A DNA stretch of 64,000 bases from Pyrodictiaceae archaeon (GCA_027036135.1 JALVSY010000016.1:248001-312000), one strand, 5' to 3'; positions 1-9,740 are shown, numbered from the stretch's first letter. The notes: generated by a model not told the origin, from the sequence alone. A program made the numbers and translations.

Positions 1-2
1 CT

Positions 3-497
3 ATCTACACACTTATAGCGATGTTCGAGACGTATATAGCTTCAATCGCCAGCGGCTCTATTAAGGGGAGAGCAAGAGAGTCAGCTGGCAAGCTCCTAAG
101 GCTTACATCTCTCGCCTTGATTACCCGCGTAACCTATTTCGTATTAATCACAGTGCTAGCTGCAACCATCACTGCTGGCTCCTCCGCGCTTATTGCATGG
201 TCTGTCTCGCTAGCTACGATGTCCCTGCTATCCATAATAGGTTATATTGAGCTAACGCCTAGTCTAAGCTACACCACGTTCAAGAGACATATTATCCTCT
301 TAACTATTTATACTATTTTGAGCTGTCTAGTAGCACGCCTAGTAAGGCTACCGCCGCCTGCTCAGCACTTCTTTGCAGAGGCAAAGATACTAGCCCTTCC
401 TTTTATAGAGTATGTAGTAATAACATATATAATCATAGTTTTGGTAACACCTGAGCTCAGACAAATGCTAAAACACGTATTAAAAAATATAGCGTAA
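3..497 (+). CDS. Membrane protein, 5' end beyond window edge
   Basis: The reading frame is open from the first bases of the window and continues hydrophobic residues ahead of the first ATG at 21, so the true start probably lies outside the window. From that ATG 158 residues remain. They contain about four hydrophobic stretches (roughly residues 28-50, 57-75, 88-108 and 125-143) joined by short basic loops, so this is an integral membrane protein. I do not recognise a family. It is the only plus-strand gene before a convergent glycerophosphodiesterase. Calling it partial is an inference from the open frame. Confidence 0.55.
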   Translation: MYTLIAMFETYIASIASGSIKGRARESAGKLLRLTSLALITRVTYFVLITVLAATITAGSSALIAWSVSLATMSLLSIIGYIELTPSLSYTTFKRHIILLTIYTILSCLVARLVRLPPPAQHFFAEAKILALPFIEYVVITYIIIVLVTPELRQMLKHVLKNIA

Positions 498-518
498 AAC
501 AATCTGCCGACAAAGCAA

Positions 519-764
519 TTGAAGACCGAGGGAATGGACTACGTCATAGTTGTTGACATAAGAATCTTCAGCTATAATGTAATATTGTACTATGATATTG
601 TAGTGGCAACAATAGCGCTATATCTGCATGGCATAAAGGAAAAGAAACAAGCAGCTACCAGTAAGAAGTGGCCATTAAAGCCTCTGCTAGCTAGTAAGCT
701 ATTACTAGTGCTAATCGTTATAGCGTGTAAAGAGCAATGGATCATCAGTTATGATATAATCTAG
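519..764 (+). CDS. Doubtful small hydrophobic ORF
   Basis: An 81-residue frame with a TTG start, beginning 21 bases after the preceding membrane protein. It has one or two hydrophobic stretches (about residues 8-35 and 57-70) and overlaps the end of the convergent glycerophosphodiesterase by 54 bases. No motif or clear Shine-Dalgarno sequence supports it. It is listed because the 213-base gap would otherwise be empty. It may be the end of a decayed neighbour or simply chance. Confidence 0.2.
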   Translation: MKTEGMDYVIVVDIRIFSYNVILYYDIVVATIALYLHGIKEKKQAATSKKWPLKPLLASKLLLVLIVIACKEQWIISYDII

Positions 765-1427
765 TTTATCTCGTAGCTTATTAACTATTTCAACATCATT
801 GACAGTCCAAAGAACCGTCTTGAGACCTAATCGCTTAACTTCAGATAAGTAGTTTTTAAGACCCTGGAGCCCCACGATCCCTATAGCTTCAACCGGTGGA
901 TTAATGGTCTCAAGGCCTAGCTCCCTTGCTAGCGCTAGTGCCCGCTTGGCCTTCTCAATGCTATCAATGTTAATACCTAGTCGCGCATCTTTATCAAGTG
1001 TTCTTATGCGCCTTAGTGCTTCCTCGTTAAAGCTTATGAATATGACGTTTCTTAGCCATCCCTTTTCCGCGACAATATTGTAGGAGGGAGCCGCTGCGCC
1101 TAGCTCCTTAATCTCTACGAATACTTCATAGGTCTTGGGGATAGCACCTAGAACCTCTTCGAGCGTGGGGATTGTCTGCGCCATGCCTAGGTGTATACGT
1201 TTTAGCTCATGTAATGTTGCCTCGTTGACACGCATACTTAGGCCAGCTACTCTCTCAAGATCCTCGTCATGAATAACTACCGGGTAGTCATCCTTGCTCA
1301 TCCTAACATCCAGCTCAACTCCATGAGCGCCATGCAACAGTGCACCGAGGAATGACGCAATAGTGTTCTCAGGATAGCGCCTAGGAAACCCTCGGTGCCC
1401 GATCACTTTAGGCATCAATGCTAGCAT
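711..1427 (-). CDS. ugpQ: Glycerophosphodiester phosphodiesterase
   Basis: GDPD family, cleaving glycerophosphodiesters to glycerol-3-phosphate and an alcohol. The 238 residues carry the family signature: HRG at 11-13, ENT at 20-22, the metal-binding E38-L-D40 and H53-D54. Length matches cytosolic GDPD enzymes and no signal peptide is seen, so it should act inside the cell. ATG at 1415 (MPKVIGHRG) is an alternative start; a run of G about 10 bases ahead of it looks like a better-spaced ribosome binding site than the one for 1427. It is divergent from an alpha/beta hydrolase and close to glycerol kinase, which suggests salvage of glycerol compounds. Confidence 0.88.
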   Translation of the reverse strand: MLALMPKVIGHRGFPRRYPENTIASFLGALLHGAHGVELDVRMSKDDYPVVIHDEDLERVAGLSMRVNEATLHELKRIHLGMAQTIPTLEEVLGAIPKTYEVFVEIKELGAAAPSYNIVAEKGWLRNVIFISFNEEALRRIRTLDKDARLGINIDSIEKAKRALALARELGLETINPPVEAIGIVGLQGLKNYLSEVKRLGLKTVLWTVNDVEIVNKLRDKLDYIITDDPLLFTRYND

Positions 1428-1443
1428 CCCCCTTGGAACTATT

Positions 1444-2421
1444 TTGGCCCGATTAGTGCTTGTTGCGAGGAAAGAGCTTAATATCTTAAGGTCCTACAAG
1501 GGTATAAAGGGGCCTATTAAGATGGGGCCCTGGGTTTTAATAGCTTCCTTAATAGTCATAATCGTCGCTATACTTGTTCTATTAGCGTTTGCGGCTGCGA
1601 AGAGGCTGCTAAGTCCTCCGCGCAAGAAGGGAGCATGGACGCCTCAAGACTTTGGACTAGGATACCAGGACGTAGAGATTGTCGCGGATGATGGTGTAAA
1701 GCTGAGAGGCTGGTTCATAGATGTAGGGAGCATGAATACCGTTATCGCTATACATGGATATACGTCGAGCCGCTGGGACGAGACTTATATGAAGCCAGTT
1801 GTCCACATGCTTGCTCGCAATGGCTTCAATGTACTAGCCTTTGACTTCCGCGCACACGGTGAGAGCGAGGGCAAATACACTACTCTCGGCGTAAGGGAGC
1901 TGAGGGACTATAGGAGAATAATATCGTGGCTCAAAAACAATTACCCCGACAAAGCCAAGAAGGTAGGTGTCATCGGCTACTCTATGGGCGGAGCAGTGGC
2001 CATAATGCTAGCCGCCACAGAGGATAGAATCGACGCAGTAGTGGCGGACAGCCCCTACATGGATATAATTGCGTCAGGCAAGCGATGGATAAAACGAATG
2101 AAACAACCCATGCGCGGCCTCCTACTGGTAGTTTACCCCCTCATAGTCTCATTTGCCTCGCACATTGCAGGGATAAATACCGATGAGTTAAAAATAATTA
2201 ATTACGCTGACAAGGTAAAGAAACCCCTGCTAATCATAGCTGGGCGTCGCGATGACCTAGTATCCATTAACGAGGTCAACTCGTTTTTCCAAAGAGCCAA
2301 GGCGCACAGGAAACCAGTTGAGCTATGGATAACCGATTCCCCTCATGTGAGATCAATACTTGACGAACCCGAGGAATATGAAAAGAGAGTCGTCTCATTC
2401 TTTCGGAGGTGGCTAAGCTAA
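1444..2421 (+). CDS. Membrane-anchored alpha/beta hydrolase
   Basis: Serine hydrolase of the alpha/beta fold, likely an esterase or lipase-like enzyme. A single hydrophobic segment at about residues 29-52 is followed by a basic patch; the catalytic domain starts near residue 75. The oxyanion region is IHGYTS (103-108), the nucleophile elbow GYSMGG places Ser180, and Asp270 or Asp271 (GRRDD) and His301 (SPH) complete the triad. The TTG start lies only 16 bases from the divergent gene; ATG at 1522 (residue 27) would leave room for a promoter and keep the anchor. It is joined by a TAATG overlap to a carrier, so the two are probably co-transcribed. Substrate unknown. Confidence 0.82.
   Translation: MARLVLVARKELNILRSYKGIKGPIKMGPWVLIASLIVIIVAILVLLAFAAAKRLLSPPRKKGAWTPQDFGLGYQDVEIVADDGVKLRGWFIDVGSMNTVIAIHGYTSSRWDETYMKPVVHMLARNGFNVLAFDFRAHGESEGKYTTLGVRELRDYRRIISWLKNNYPDKAKKVGVIGYSMGGAVAIMLAATEDRIDAVVADSPYMDIIASGKRWIKRMKQPMRGLLLVVYPLIVSFASHIAGINTDELKIINYADKVKKPLLIIAGRRDDLVSINEVNSFFQRAKAHRKPVELWITDSPHVRSILDEPEEYEKRVVSFFRRWLS
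2405..2410 (+). promoter_or_regulatory. Shine-Dalgarno GGAGGT setting the MFS start
   Basis: GGAGGT lies inside the end of the hydrolase gene, 10 bases before an ATG at 2421 that overlaps the hydrolase stop as TAATG. The strong pairing to 16S rRNA favours ATG 2421 over the in-frame GTG at 2409. Confidence 0.7.
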
Positions 2422-3707
2422 TGAGCCAGGGCATGGGAAGAACAAATGCAATATTGGTTGCACTCGCTATTCTAGTTCTTCTCTACTTTGCTGGATACTA
2501 TATGCCGGCTGCTGTGCTTACTCCAATGAGGAAAGAAGGCTTGATACCTGGAACCAAGCAGACCTGGAGGTTCTATGCTAGTCTGCTAAGAAGCATACCT
2601 GGCTATGTAGGCCTTGCACTGACTTTTGTATGGGGAGTGCTTGCCGACAAAATTGGTAGGCCGCGCCTCTTATTCGTATTAGGGCTTGTCATGGGCTCCT
2701 CACTCGTTCTCGTAGGTCTTGCTCATAGCTACTTGTACCTATTACTCGTGCTAACGATATTTGGTATTGCCCAGGCAGGCACTAGCCCAGTTATATACGC
2801 GTTTATTCCCGATATAACTCCTCCTGAACGAAGAGGAGTCGGCTATGCCGCCTACTATGCTGCTAGTGTTCTTGGCTTTGCTTCTGGCATGGTTATAGGA
2901 GGAATACTTCTATACTGGAGGACCGCTTTTATCGGAGTAGGCTTAGCCTTAATCCTTGTCGCGATACCTCTATACATGTTGTCTAGGGGCATAAGAATAG
3001 GTTATGCAGAGCAAGCAACTCCTACTACATACAGTCTCCGCGGGGCACTACGTGCAATACGTAATAGAACAGTTCTGCTTATGATGGGCCAGATAGTTCC
3101 TTGGGCAATACCATGGGGGTTCATAACTTACTATGCTGTAACATACTTGCAGACAAGGTGGGGCATACCAAGGGGTTTAGCGAGCGGTATTCTCGCGCTT
3201 GCAGCACTCTCTATAGCGCTTGGCCATGTTATTGGTGGGAAGCTAGCCGATAACTTGGTAAGGAAGGGTGATGTTAATGGTAGGGTAAAGGTATCGGTAA
3301 TAGGAATATCAATAGGGTTCCTAGCGATGCTTGGTATGTTAGCGTATCCCTACCCATATGGCTCAACAAGTATCCATGCCCTCCTACCGCCCGTTATTCT
3401 CGCCCTTACAGGCCTCATATTCACCACATTCCCCTACCCTAACATAAACTCGGTTATTAGTGACTGTGTGAGACCAGAGTATCGTGGAACAGTATTCTCG
3501 CTCTACAACATACTGAACGGAACAGGATGGGCAACAGGGCCATTACTCTATGGCATATTGTCAGAGTATTTCATGAGAAGCTATCCCGAGAGAACAGCGG
3601 TAATGTACGCAGCCGTGAGTATTGAGAGCTTGTGGATAATTAGCCTAGTCATATGGTTGTTGGTAGCAAAGACCTATCCGAGAGACCGGATAAGTGCTGA
3701 AAAGTAG
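2421..3707 (+). CDS. Major facilitator superfamily transporter
   Basis: A 428-residue carrier with about twelve hydrophobic segments. The loop after the second helix (WGVLADKIGRPRLL) is the MFS signature motif, and a similar GGKLADN loop occurs in the second half, as expected for two six-helix repeats. The start ATG at 2421 overlaps the stop of the hydrolase and has a good ribosome binding site, so translation is probably coupled. Its position between a hydrolase, a glycerophosphodiesterase and a convergent glycerol kinase suggests uptake of a glycerol-containing or ester product, but that substrate is inference only. Confidence 0.85.
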   Translation: MSQGMGRTNAILVALAILVLLYFAGYYMPAAVLTPMRKEGLIPGTKQTWRFYASLLRSIPGYVGLALTFVWGVLADKIGRPRLLFVLGLVMGSSLVLVGLAHSYLYLLLVLTIFGIAQAGTSPVIYAFIPDITPPERRGVGYAAYYAASVLGFASGMVIGGILLYWRTAFIGVGLALILVAIPLYMLSRGIRIGYAEQATPTTYSLRGALRAIRNRTVLLMMGQIVPWAIPWGFITYYAVTYLQTRWGIPRGLASGILALAALSIALGHVIGGKLADNLVRKGDVNGRVKVSVIGISIGFLAMLGMLAYPYPYGSTSIHALLPPVILALTGLIFTTFPYPNINSVISDCVRPEYRGTVFSLYNILNGTGWATGPLLYGILSEYFMRSYPERTAVMYAAVSIESLWIISLVIWLLVAKTYPRDRISAEK

Positions 3708-3720
3708 CGGTGCTGCGGCT

Positions 3721-5307
3721 CTAGTCTTTATCGAGTCCGTATGCCCAGCTTACCTCCCTGGCCCACCCAAGTGCTCTTTTAACAGCTGCCTTCCACCCCT
3801 TGTAGAGTTTTTCACGAATCTCTTGCGGCATTCTTGGCTTGTAAGTTTTCTCGACTCTCCAGAGCTTCTCGACCTCACTTATATTCTTCCACAGTCCTGC
3901 TGCTATTCCGGCTAGGAAGGCTGCACCGAGGCTAGTGGTCTCCCTGATTACTGGTCGCTGTACTTCCATCCCCAAGATATCAGCTAGGAATTGCATTAGA
4001 AACTCGCTTTTAGTCACACCACCATCTACTCGTAGCCTACTTAGCTCTAGCCCCGACTCAAACTTCATAATCTCTAGTACATCCCTTGTTGTATAGGCTA
4101 TGGATTCTAGTACTGCTCTCACTATGTGGCGACGCTCAGTAGCCCTCGTGATCCCGATTACGAGGCCCCGTGCATAGGGGTCCCAATAGGGGGCACCCAG
4201 CCCAGTTAGTGCCGGTACGAAGTACACACCACCAGTATCCTTAGCCGCCTCTGCTAACGGATCAACCTCGCCAGGAACCTCTATTATCTTCAATCCATCA
4301 CGTAGCCACTGTATAGCCGCGCCCGTCGCAAAAACACTGCCCTCGATAGCATATTGTGCCTCACCCCTCCTCACAGAATAAAAGACTGTGGTAAGGAGCC
4401 CCTCCTTGGAGTAAACAATATCATCCCCGGTATTCATTAGTATAAAGGTGCCAGTGCCGTAAGTGGCTTTCACGGCGCCAGCTCTGAACCCAGCTTGCCC
4501 AAAGAGCGCTGCTTGTTGATCACCTGCATCACCACAAACGGGTACTTCTGCACCAATTATTCTTGCAGCCTCTGGGCCGACATATCCATAGCATCCCTTG
4601 TCGCTTGAGGGCCTGGGCTCCGGGAGAGAGACGCGTGGAATCCTATCCATTATCTCTAATAGCTCCTCATCCCAATCAAGAGTTCTTATATTGAAGAGCA
4701 TTGTTCGCGACGCGTTACTATAGTCTGTTACATGAGAGCCGTCTTTCTCTGGAGTTGCTATGCTTCTTCCTCCACGCGTAAGGCGCCAAATAATCCACGA
4801 GTCAATCGTGCCAAGTAGTGCTTCTCCTCGCTCTAGGCGCTCACGAAGCCCAGGCTTGTTGCGTAGAAGCCACATTATCTTAGTCGCGGAGAAATAGGGA
4901 TCAGGTATGAGCCCTGTCCGTTCATGAATAACGCTGCCATACTCCTTCTTGAGTTCGTCGCTTATCGGCGCTGTTCTCCTATCCTGCCACACAATAGCAT
5001 TATACAACGGCTCCCCGGTTCTGGGGTCCCATACAACTATTGTTTCCCGCTGATTAGTTACACCAATAGCCACAATATCTCTCGGGTTAACCCTGCTCTT
5101 CTCAATCGCCTCCTTTATTACTGCTTTGACGTTCTCCCATATCTCTAATGGGTCGTGCTCAACCCACCCAGGTCGAGGGTAGAGTTGTTTGTGTTCCCTA
5201 TAGCTCCATCCATGCTTCACAATATAGGCTTCTTCATCAAATAATATGGCCCTAGTACCAGTTGTTCCTTGATCAATAGCAAGCACATACCCCACTAAGA
5301 CCACCAC
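3721..5307 (-). CDS. glpK: Glycerol kinase
   Basis: ATP-dependent glycerol kinase of the FGGY family, making glycerol-3-phosphate in the cytoplasm. All landmark regions are present: phosphate loop DQGTTGTR (12-19), glycerol-binding NQRET (R87, E88), DPYFSATK around 136-143, catalytic Asp263 in [13 protein letters not shown], and the C-terminal [12 protein letters not shown] nucleotide region. At 528 residues it is slightly longer than the common 490-505, through a short N-terminal lead and a C-terminal tail. It is convergent with the MFS carrier with 13 bases between stops. No glycerol-3-phosphate dehydrogenase lies in the window, so the next step must be encoded elsewhere. Confidence 0.95.
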   Translation of the reverse strand: MVVLVGYVLAIDQGTTGTRAILFDEEAYIVKHGWSYREHKQLYPRPGWVEHDPLEIWENVKAVIKEAIEKSRVNPRDIVAIGVTNQRETIVVWDPRTGEPLYNAIVWQDRRTAPISDELKKEYGSVIHERTGLIPDPYFSATKIMWLLRNKPGLRERLERGEALLGTIDSWIIWRLTRGGRSIATPEKDGSHVTDYSNASRTMLFNIRTLDWDEELLEIMDRIPRVSLPEPRPSSDKGCYGYVGPEAARIIGAEVPVCGDAGDQQAALFGQAGFRAGAVKATYGTGTFILMNTGDDIVYSKEGLLTTVFYSVRRGEAQYAIEGSVFATGAAIQWLRDGLKIIEVPGEVDPLAEAAKDTGGVYFVPALTGLGAPYWDPYARGLVIGITRATERRHIVRAVLESIAYTTRDVLEIMKFESGLELSRLRVDGGVTKSEFLMQFLADILGMEVQRPVIRETTSLGAAFLAGIAAGLWKNISEVEKLWRVEKTYKPRMPQEIREKLYKGWKAAVKRALGWAREVSWAYGLDKD

Positions 5308-5358
5308 ACTACAAACATAATGAGCGAAGTGAGAGATAGTAGGAGCTAGGTATCCAAT

Positions 5359-5661
5359 TCATGGCTTTGAGCTTATGAGAGCTAGGTTCTCAGTCATCTT
5401 TATTCTCACTTCTATTCCTAAAGATTTGGATAGAGCCTTAGCTAAGTCCCGGACTGCTTTAAGCAACTGAACCGCTTTGGAAGGGTTAGCTAGCAAACGT
5501 AGAGGGAATTTTTCAATAATTATTTCGAGAACATTACCTTGTAGGCGCATCTTTCCCTCATACTCATCTACTTTCCAGTTAAACTCAATCATAGAGCTTG
5601 AGAGATCTATCTCACTAACTTTGCCATCGATCTCTATGCTTATATGCAGGCCTAGCACCAT
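5359..5661 (-). CDS. Small protein of unknown function
   Basis: A 100-residue soluble protein with an ATG start and alternating beta-type segments in the first 55 residues, followed by an amphipathic helix (about 60-82) and a final strand. No family recognised. It lies just upstream of glycerol kinase on the same strand (51 bases) and may share its transcript. The neighbouring gene at 5756-5932 encodes a similar strand-helix-strand protein, so the two may be distant relatives or partners; that comparison is by eye. Confidence 0.55.
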   Translation of the reverse strand: MVLGLHISIEIDGKVSEIDLSSSMIEFNWKVDEYEGKMRLQGNVLEIIIEKFPLRLLANPSKAVQLLKAVRDLAKALSKSLGIEVRIKMTENLALISSKP

Positions 5662-5755
5662 TCCACATCTTCCATCGACGCCGTGATATAGACTTGATTG
5701 ATTTCATATGCCTAAAAATATATTAATGAGACTTGATAGGACTAGAAGGAGCCGT

Positions 5756-5932
5756 TTATTGCTTTGTCTCTCCTTCCTTGTAAACGGTTCTTATAGTTAT
5801 TGTGCCAGATATATTTGATAGACTTATGTCTATTCTCTCTGGAGGCTTGTCAGCCTTGCTTAACATCTCAACAAACTTAGCTATTACCTGGTCGTCTAGG
5901 TTTGCCTCCATATTTATCTTTATAGTTGCCAT
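5756..5932 (-). CDS. Small protein of unknown function (58 aa)
   Basis: Start set at ATG 5932 (MATIKINMEANL) because GGGGTG sits 8 bases upstream; the longer frame to 5950 would place that site inside the coding region. The protein has a beta strand, an amphipathic helix (about residues 12-28), a KPPER turn and two further strands, so a compact alpha/beta fold is likely. No recognised domain. It precedes the 100-residue protein and glycerol kinase on the same strand. Confidence 0.55.
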   Translation of the reverse strand: MATIKINMEANLDDQVIAKFVEMLSKADKPPERIDISLSNISGTITIRTVYKEGETKQ

Positions 5933-6024
5933 GTGTTTTGCACCCCACAAACTAGGCTCGCTTACACCCTCCGCGTTTCTTAGAGAGTATGATTAGTGGC
6001 CCCTTGTAAGTTTTGACTCGCTCT

Positions 6025-7341
6025 TCACTTAGCTACTTGTAGGAGAGGAGCCCATAGAGGAAGTGTTATCAAGTATTGAATGACGAGCGATAATATGGTG
6101 AATGGGATAGAGTATTTGAAGAAGGTCCGAGGCTTTACCCGATAGCCTGCTTTCTCCGCCATAGATATCGCGACATAAAGTGCTGGTGCGGCTGCTACTG
6201 TCATATTGCTTGCCAAGGTGGCTGACCACGCCATGCCCCAGTAGAGGGGCCACGCGTTTATTCCTGTCATTTTTGCTGCATCCCTTACCATATAGAGAAA
6301 TGTTAGGAGAAGCGCGTCATGCTCAACGATGGTTGCTAAGCCGGCCACAACCCAGTAGAACACAGTATAGGCTACAAAAGGCCCCGCTAATAAGAACCCC
6401 ATGATATGCCTTGCAGCACTCTCAAGGACGCCATTTGCTTCTAAGCCTCCTACTAGCCCGAACAGAGATGCATAGAAGAGGAGAGCACGCCACTCAACAT
6501 GGTTAAGTGCCTCCTCTATTGATACACCTCTGCCGCTTATTTTATTATGGAACTCGGCTATGAGAGCTGTAAACGCTGCCCCACTCATGGTGATGAAGCC
6601 CAATGGCACACCTAGAAGAGGCCTTACCGCCATACCTATCACTGTCGCCGTGAAACCAGCAATGCTTATCAACAAGACTGGCTTGTTTATCTTCTCTTCT
6701 AGCTCCCTGGACTCGATACTAACAATATTCATAGGCTCCTTCGATATAAACAACCAATACATAATAGCAACCACTAATAGGAATGTTATCGTTAATAGCG
6801 GGAAACTGCTTGGCCTCCCATGACTCCATATAAAGTCTAGGAACTCAGCACCGGCAACGCTGTGCAGTAATTGTGGCGGTAAATCTCCCATAAGGAGTGC
6901 TGTCCCCATGAAGTTTGCCGCAAAACCAACAAGGAGTATGGCTAGTACAGGGTCTGCCCTGGTCTTTCTAGCGGCTTCTATTACTATAGTGCCGAAGAGA
7001 AGTATAACCAAGACGTTATCGACGAGTATTGATACAAAGCCAGCTAGTATCACCATTGCCAATAGGAATAGGCGATAGCTACGTATGCGCCTCGCAACAG
7101 CGTCAACCACTAGTTCGGCAAAGCCTCCCTCTATCATGTAGCCAGTTATTATCCACATACCCAGCAAAGTAGCTATTACATTCCAATCAATCTTGTGAAA
7201 AGCCTCCAGCGGAGTATACTTAGTCAACACTATCATTAGTACAAGGCCTACAAGACCCATCACACTTTCATCAATTATCCTTAATACTATACCTGCGACG
7301 ACAAGTACGAAAAGAGCAGCGGCAAGGGCTTCTACGCTCAC
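6025..7341 (-). CDS. ArsB/NhaD (CitMHS-like) permease
   Basis: A 438-residue membrane transporter of the ion transporter superfamily with 10-12 hydrophobic segments. Family signs are the helix after WNVIATLLGMWIITGY, the SILVDNVLVILL segment with the conserved Asp-Asn pair, and the second-half EHDALLLTFLY and SNMTVAAAPALY segments. Relatives include Na+/H+ antiporters (NhaD), arsenite permeases (ArsB) and the P protein, so ion antiport or export is likely but the substrate cannot be read from sequence. No ars regulator or arsenate reductase lies nearby. About 190 bases follow before the suf genes. Confidence 0.82.
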   Translation of the reverse strand: MSVEALAAALFVLVVAGIVLRIIDESVMGLVGLVLMIVLTKYTPLEAFHKIDWNVIATLLGMWIITGYMIEGGFAELVVDAVARRIRSYRLFLLAMVILAGFVSILVDNVLVILLFGTIVIEAARKTRADPVLAILLVGFAANFMGTALLMGDLPPQLLHSVAGAEFLDFIWSHGRPSSFPLLTITFLLVVAIMYWLFISKEPMNIVSIESRELEEKINKPVLLISIAGFTATVIGMAVRPLLGVPLGFITMSGAAFTALIAEFHNKISGRGVSIEEALNHVEWRALLFYASLFGLVGGLEANGVLESAARHIMGFLLAGPFVAYTVFYWVVAGLATIVEHDALLLTFLYMVRDAAKMTGINAWPLYWGMAWSATLASNMTVAAAPALYVAISMAEKAGYRVKPRTFFKYSIPFTILSLVIQYLITLPLWAPLLQVAK

Positions 7342-7528
7342 CTTTACCGCACCGCATAGCCTCTATTTAGTGGCTCCCAGCGTTCATGTGTAGCTTAGAT
7401 TTCTAATACTATTCGCCAGCCCATATTACAGTATTTCACTGCGCGTTAACAAGCTTAGAGAAATAGAAGAACGTCTTATATTGATGAGATGCTGGAGGAA
7501 TAAAAGAACAGAAGAACCAGTATTATGA

Positions 7529-8860
7529 TTAGTGACCCAGTAGGGCTAGTTCTAGTATCTTCTTTACCTCGATCTGTACATCTATTGGTAGCTTGTTTAT
7601 CACTGGCTCGAAGAACCCGTTCACTATTAGCCATGTAGCCTCGTCTTCATCGAAACCCATTAGTGCCAGGTAGTAGAGCTTCTCATAGCTTATTCTACCA
7701 ACGCTTGCCTCGTGGCTTAGCTCGGCGTCCTTCTCCTCTGTGCCTATTGCTGGTACTGTTATGCTCTTTGCCTTATCTCCTATTACTAATGTGTTACAGC
7801 TCATGAAGCCCGTGGCTCCCTTGGCCCCCCGCGCTGCATAGAGCATTCCGTTGAACTCCTCTACTGCCTCGTCCTTGACGACTGTTCTGTTGAGTATCTG
7901 TGCCGAGGTCTCTGGTGCCTCGTATCTTATGAGGGGGGCGCTGTGTACCCGCTGCTTATCACGGTATAGCGCTATGTTCTGTATTACGCCTCTGCTCTTT
8001 CTTCCGCGTAGGTCTATTCTTGGTGCAGTATGGGAGGTCGTGGAGTAAAATGCTATTGATGTTAGCTCAGCGTAGGCATTGTCTCCTTCAACTATAGCTC
8101 TCTTTACTGGCATGTGGTGTACCTCGCCTAGCCAGTTATTGATGCTCGCCACGTATAGCTTAGCGTTATTCTTCACAAACGCCTCGAGGCCTCCTAGGTG
8201 TACTGCGTAGCGCAGCGCTATTGGTGTAGTACATCCCTCTATCCAGTGAAGCTCTGCGCCCTCCTCTAGGACTATTAGTGTATGCTCTGTCTGGCCGAGC
8301 CCCTCCCTGCCTATTATGAAGACTCCTTGGAGTGGCTGCGGGATCTTGACGCCCCTTGGCACGTATATGAATGGTCCACCAGCCCATAACATTACATGGT
8401 AAGCTGTCTTCCTATTGAGTTGTGGATGTAGGCCTCGGAACGCGTACTCTTTCACCACTGGGTAGCGCTTAACAGCTTCATCCATGCTCGTAAATATGAC
8501 CCCCTTCTTCTCGAAGTACTTTAGTACAGCCTTTACAACAACGTTGTCCACATCGATGCTGAAGCCGCTAGCTAGTACCTCGAGTTCTTCCGGCTTCACG
8601 CCAAGGCGCTCAGCAGCCTTTATAGCCTCCTCTGTAGGCAGTACAGGGTTCTCAAGGCTCTCGATGAACACCTTGTACGTAACCTTCTCTATCAACGGGT
8701 CTATCTTAGGGTCTGGCGGCGTTGATCTAAGGTACTCGAATGCCTCTAGCCTTCTCCGGAGAACCCACTCTGGCTCCTTCCGTCTCCTACTAAACTCTAC
8801 GATATCGTCACGGCTTAGCTCGGTCAGAGGCCTATCCTCTAATAAGCGTGTACCGCTCAT
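7529..8860 (-). CDS. sufB: SufB Fe-S cluster scaffold
   Basis: SufB/SufD family scaffold for assembly of iron-sulfur clusters, 443 residues. The middle shows repeated beta-helix segments (EEGAELHWIEGCTTP, NAKLYVASINNW, GDNAYAELTSIAFY). The C-terminal third has the family core: a Cys in MSCNTLVIGDKA, then ELSHEASVGRI and a helical end (YLALMGFDEDEA) typical of SufB more than SufD. The stop of SufC is 7 bases ahead of this start, so they form a sufC-sufB operon. No SufD, SufS, SufE or SufU is present, which is the minimal archaeal SUF arrangement. SufB versus SufD is my judgement from the C-terminal motif. Confidence 0.92.
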   Translation of the reverse strand: MSGTRLLEDRPLTELSRDDIVEFSRRRKEPEWVLRRRLEAFEYLRSTPPDPKIDPLIEKVTYKVFIESLENPVLPTEEAIKAAERLGVKPEELEVLASGFSIDVDNVVVKAVLKYFEKKGVIFTSMDEAVKRYPVVKEYAFRGLHPQLNRKTAYHVMLWAGGPFIYVPRGVKIPQPLQGVFIIGREGLGQTEHTLIVLEEGAELHWIEGCTTPIALRYAVHLGGLEAFVKNNAKLYVASINNWLGEVHHMPVKRAIVEGDNAYAELTSIAFYSTTSHTAPRIDLRGRKSRGVIQNIALYRDKQRVHSAPLIRYEAPETSAQILNRTVVKDEAVEEFNGMLYAARGAKGATGFMSCNTLVIGDKAKSITVPAIGTEEKDAELSHEASVGRISYEKLYYLALMGFDEDEATWLIVNGFFEPVINKLPIDVQIEVKKILELALLGH

Positions 8861-8867
8861 ACATTAT

Positions 8868-9611
8868 TCACCTCCCACCATTGCGGTGAGCTATCCACGT
8901 GTAGCCCTTGTCCTCTATGAGCTGGACGAGGTCAAGGCCGCCCTCCGCGACTATGCGGCCATTATACATTACATAGACATGGTCTGGTTCAAGGTGCTTA
9001 AATAAGCGTGGTTGGTGAGTTATGAGTACAACTATAGCTCCGTCTTCTCTCAGCTTCTCAATAGCCTTAGCAACCAGGGGCATACTCTCAACATCAACGC
9101 CGCTATCAGGCTCGTCTAGGAGAGCGACACGAGGCCTCTGAGCCAGAACCCTTGCGAGTTCGAGTCTCTTTCTCTCACCGCCACTCATCCCTACCATGAA
9201 GTAACGTGACATTATTGAGTCGCTGAGCCCTACTAGGCCCAGTAGCTCACGGGCAATGCGGAGCGCCTCATCGGTCTTATCGACCCCCTGGAACCTCTTA
9301 ATTATCCTTGATAATAGCTCTGCTACGCGAACCCCCTCTATCTCCAGGGGCATCTGAGTAGCGAGAGTTATTCCCTTGCGGGCCTTTTCATGCGTCGGTA
9401 GCTTCGTTATATCCTCTCCCTCGAGGAGAACCCGACCCTCAAGGCGGTAGCTCTGATGACCCATTATCGCGTTAACCAGGCTGCTCTTACCAGCGCCGTT
9501 AGGACCCATTATCGTATAGATTCCAGGCTTCACTAGGCACAGCGATACCTCCTTGACCACCTCTTTGCCATCACTGGTATACACCTTTACCTTTTGGATC
9601 TCGAAGGTCAT
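8868..9611 (-). CDS. sufC: SufC ATPase of Fe-S assembly
   Basis: ABC-type ATPase that powers the SufBC scaffold. Walker A is GPNGAGKS (36-43), the signature SGGER begins at 143, Walker B is VALLDE (162-167) followed by the SufC-specific PDSGVD, and the switch His is H199 (ITHQ). At 247 residues it matches SufC and lacks membrane domains. The ATG at 9611 is preceded by GAGGTG and GGTGG. Being the first gene of sufCB, its upstream 130 bases should hold the operon promoter. Confidence 0.95.
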   Translation of the reverse strand: MTFEIQKVKVYTSDGKEVVKEVSLCLVKPGIYTIMGPNGAGKSSLVNAIMGHQSYRLEGRVLLEGEDITKLPTHEKARKGITLATQMPLEIEGVRVAELLSRIIKRFQGVDKTDEALRIARELLGLVGLSDSIMSRYFMVGMSGGERKRLELARVLAQRPRVALLDEPDSGVDVESMPLVAKAIEKLREDGAIVVLITHQPRLFKHLEPDHVYVMYNGRIVAEGGLDLVQLIEDKGYTWIAHRNGGR

Positions 9612-9740
9612 CCACCGGCACCTCTCACTACTAATCTCTGTTTTGAACCCTTGTTAAAGAAAGTGTTTCACGCCTGTTAATAAAGGCTCTCCACAGGGAG
9701 AGAAAACAGCTACTTTAACACCACAACTCAGGTCAGCGGC

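Noticed and set aside
7478-7540. C-box-like TGATGA suggesting a C/D box RNA
   Set aside because: No D box CTGA at a suitable distance and no terminal stem.
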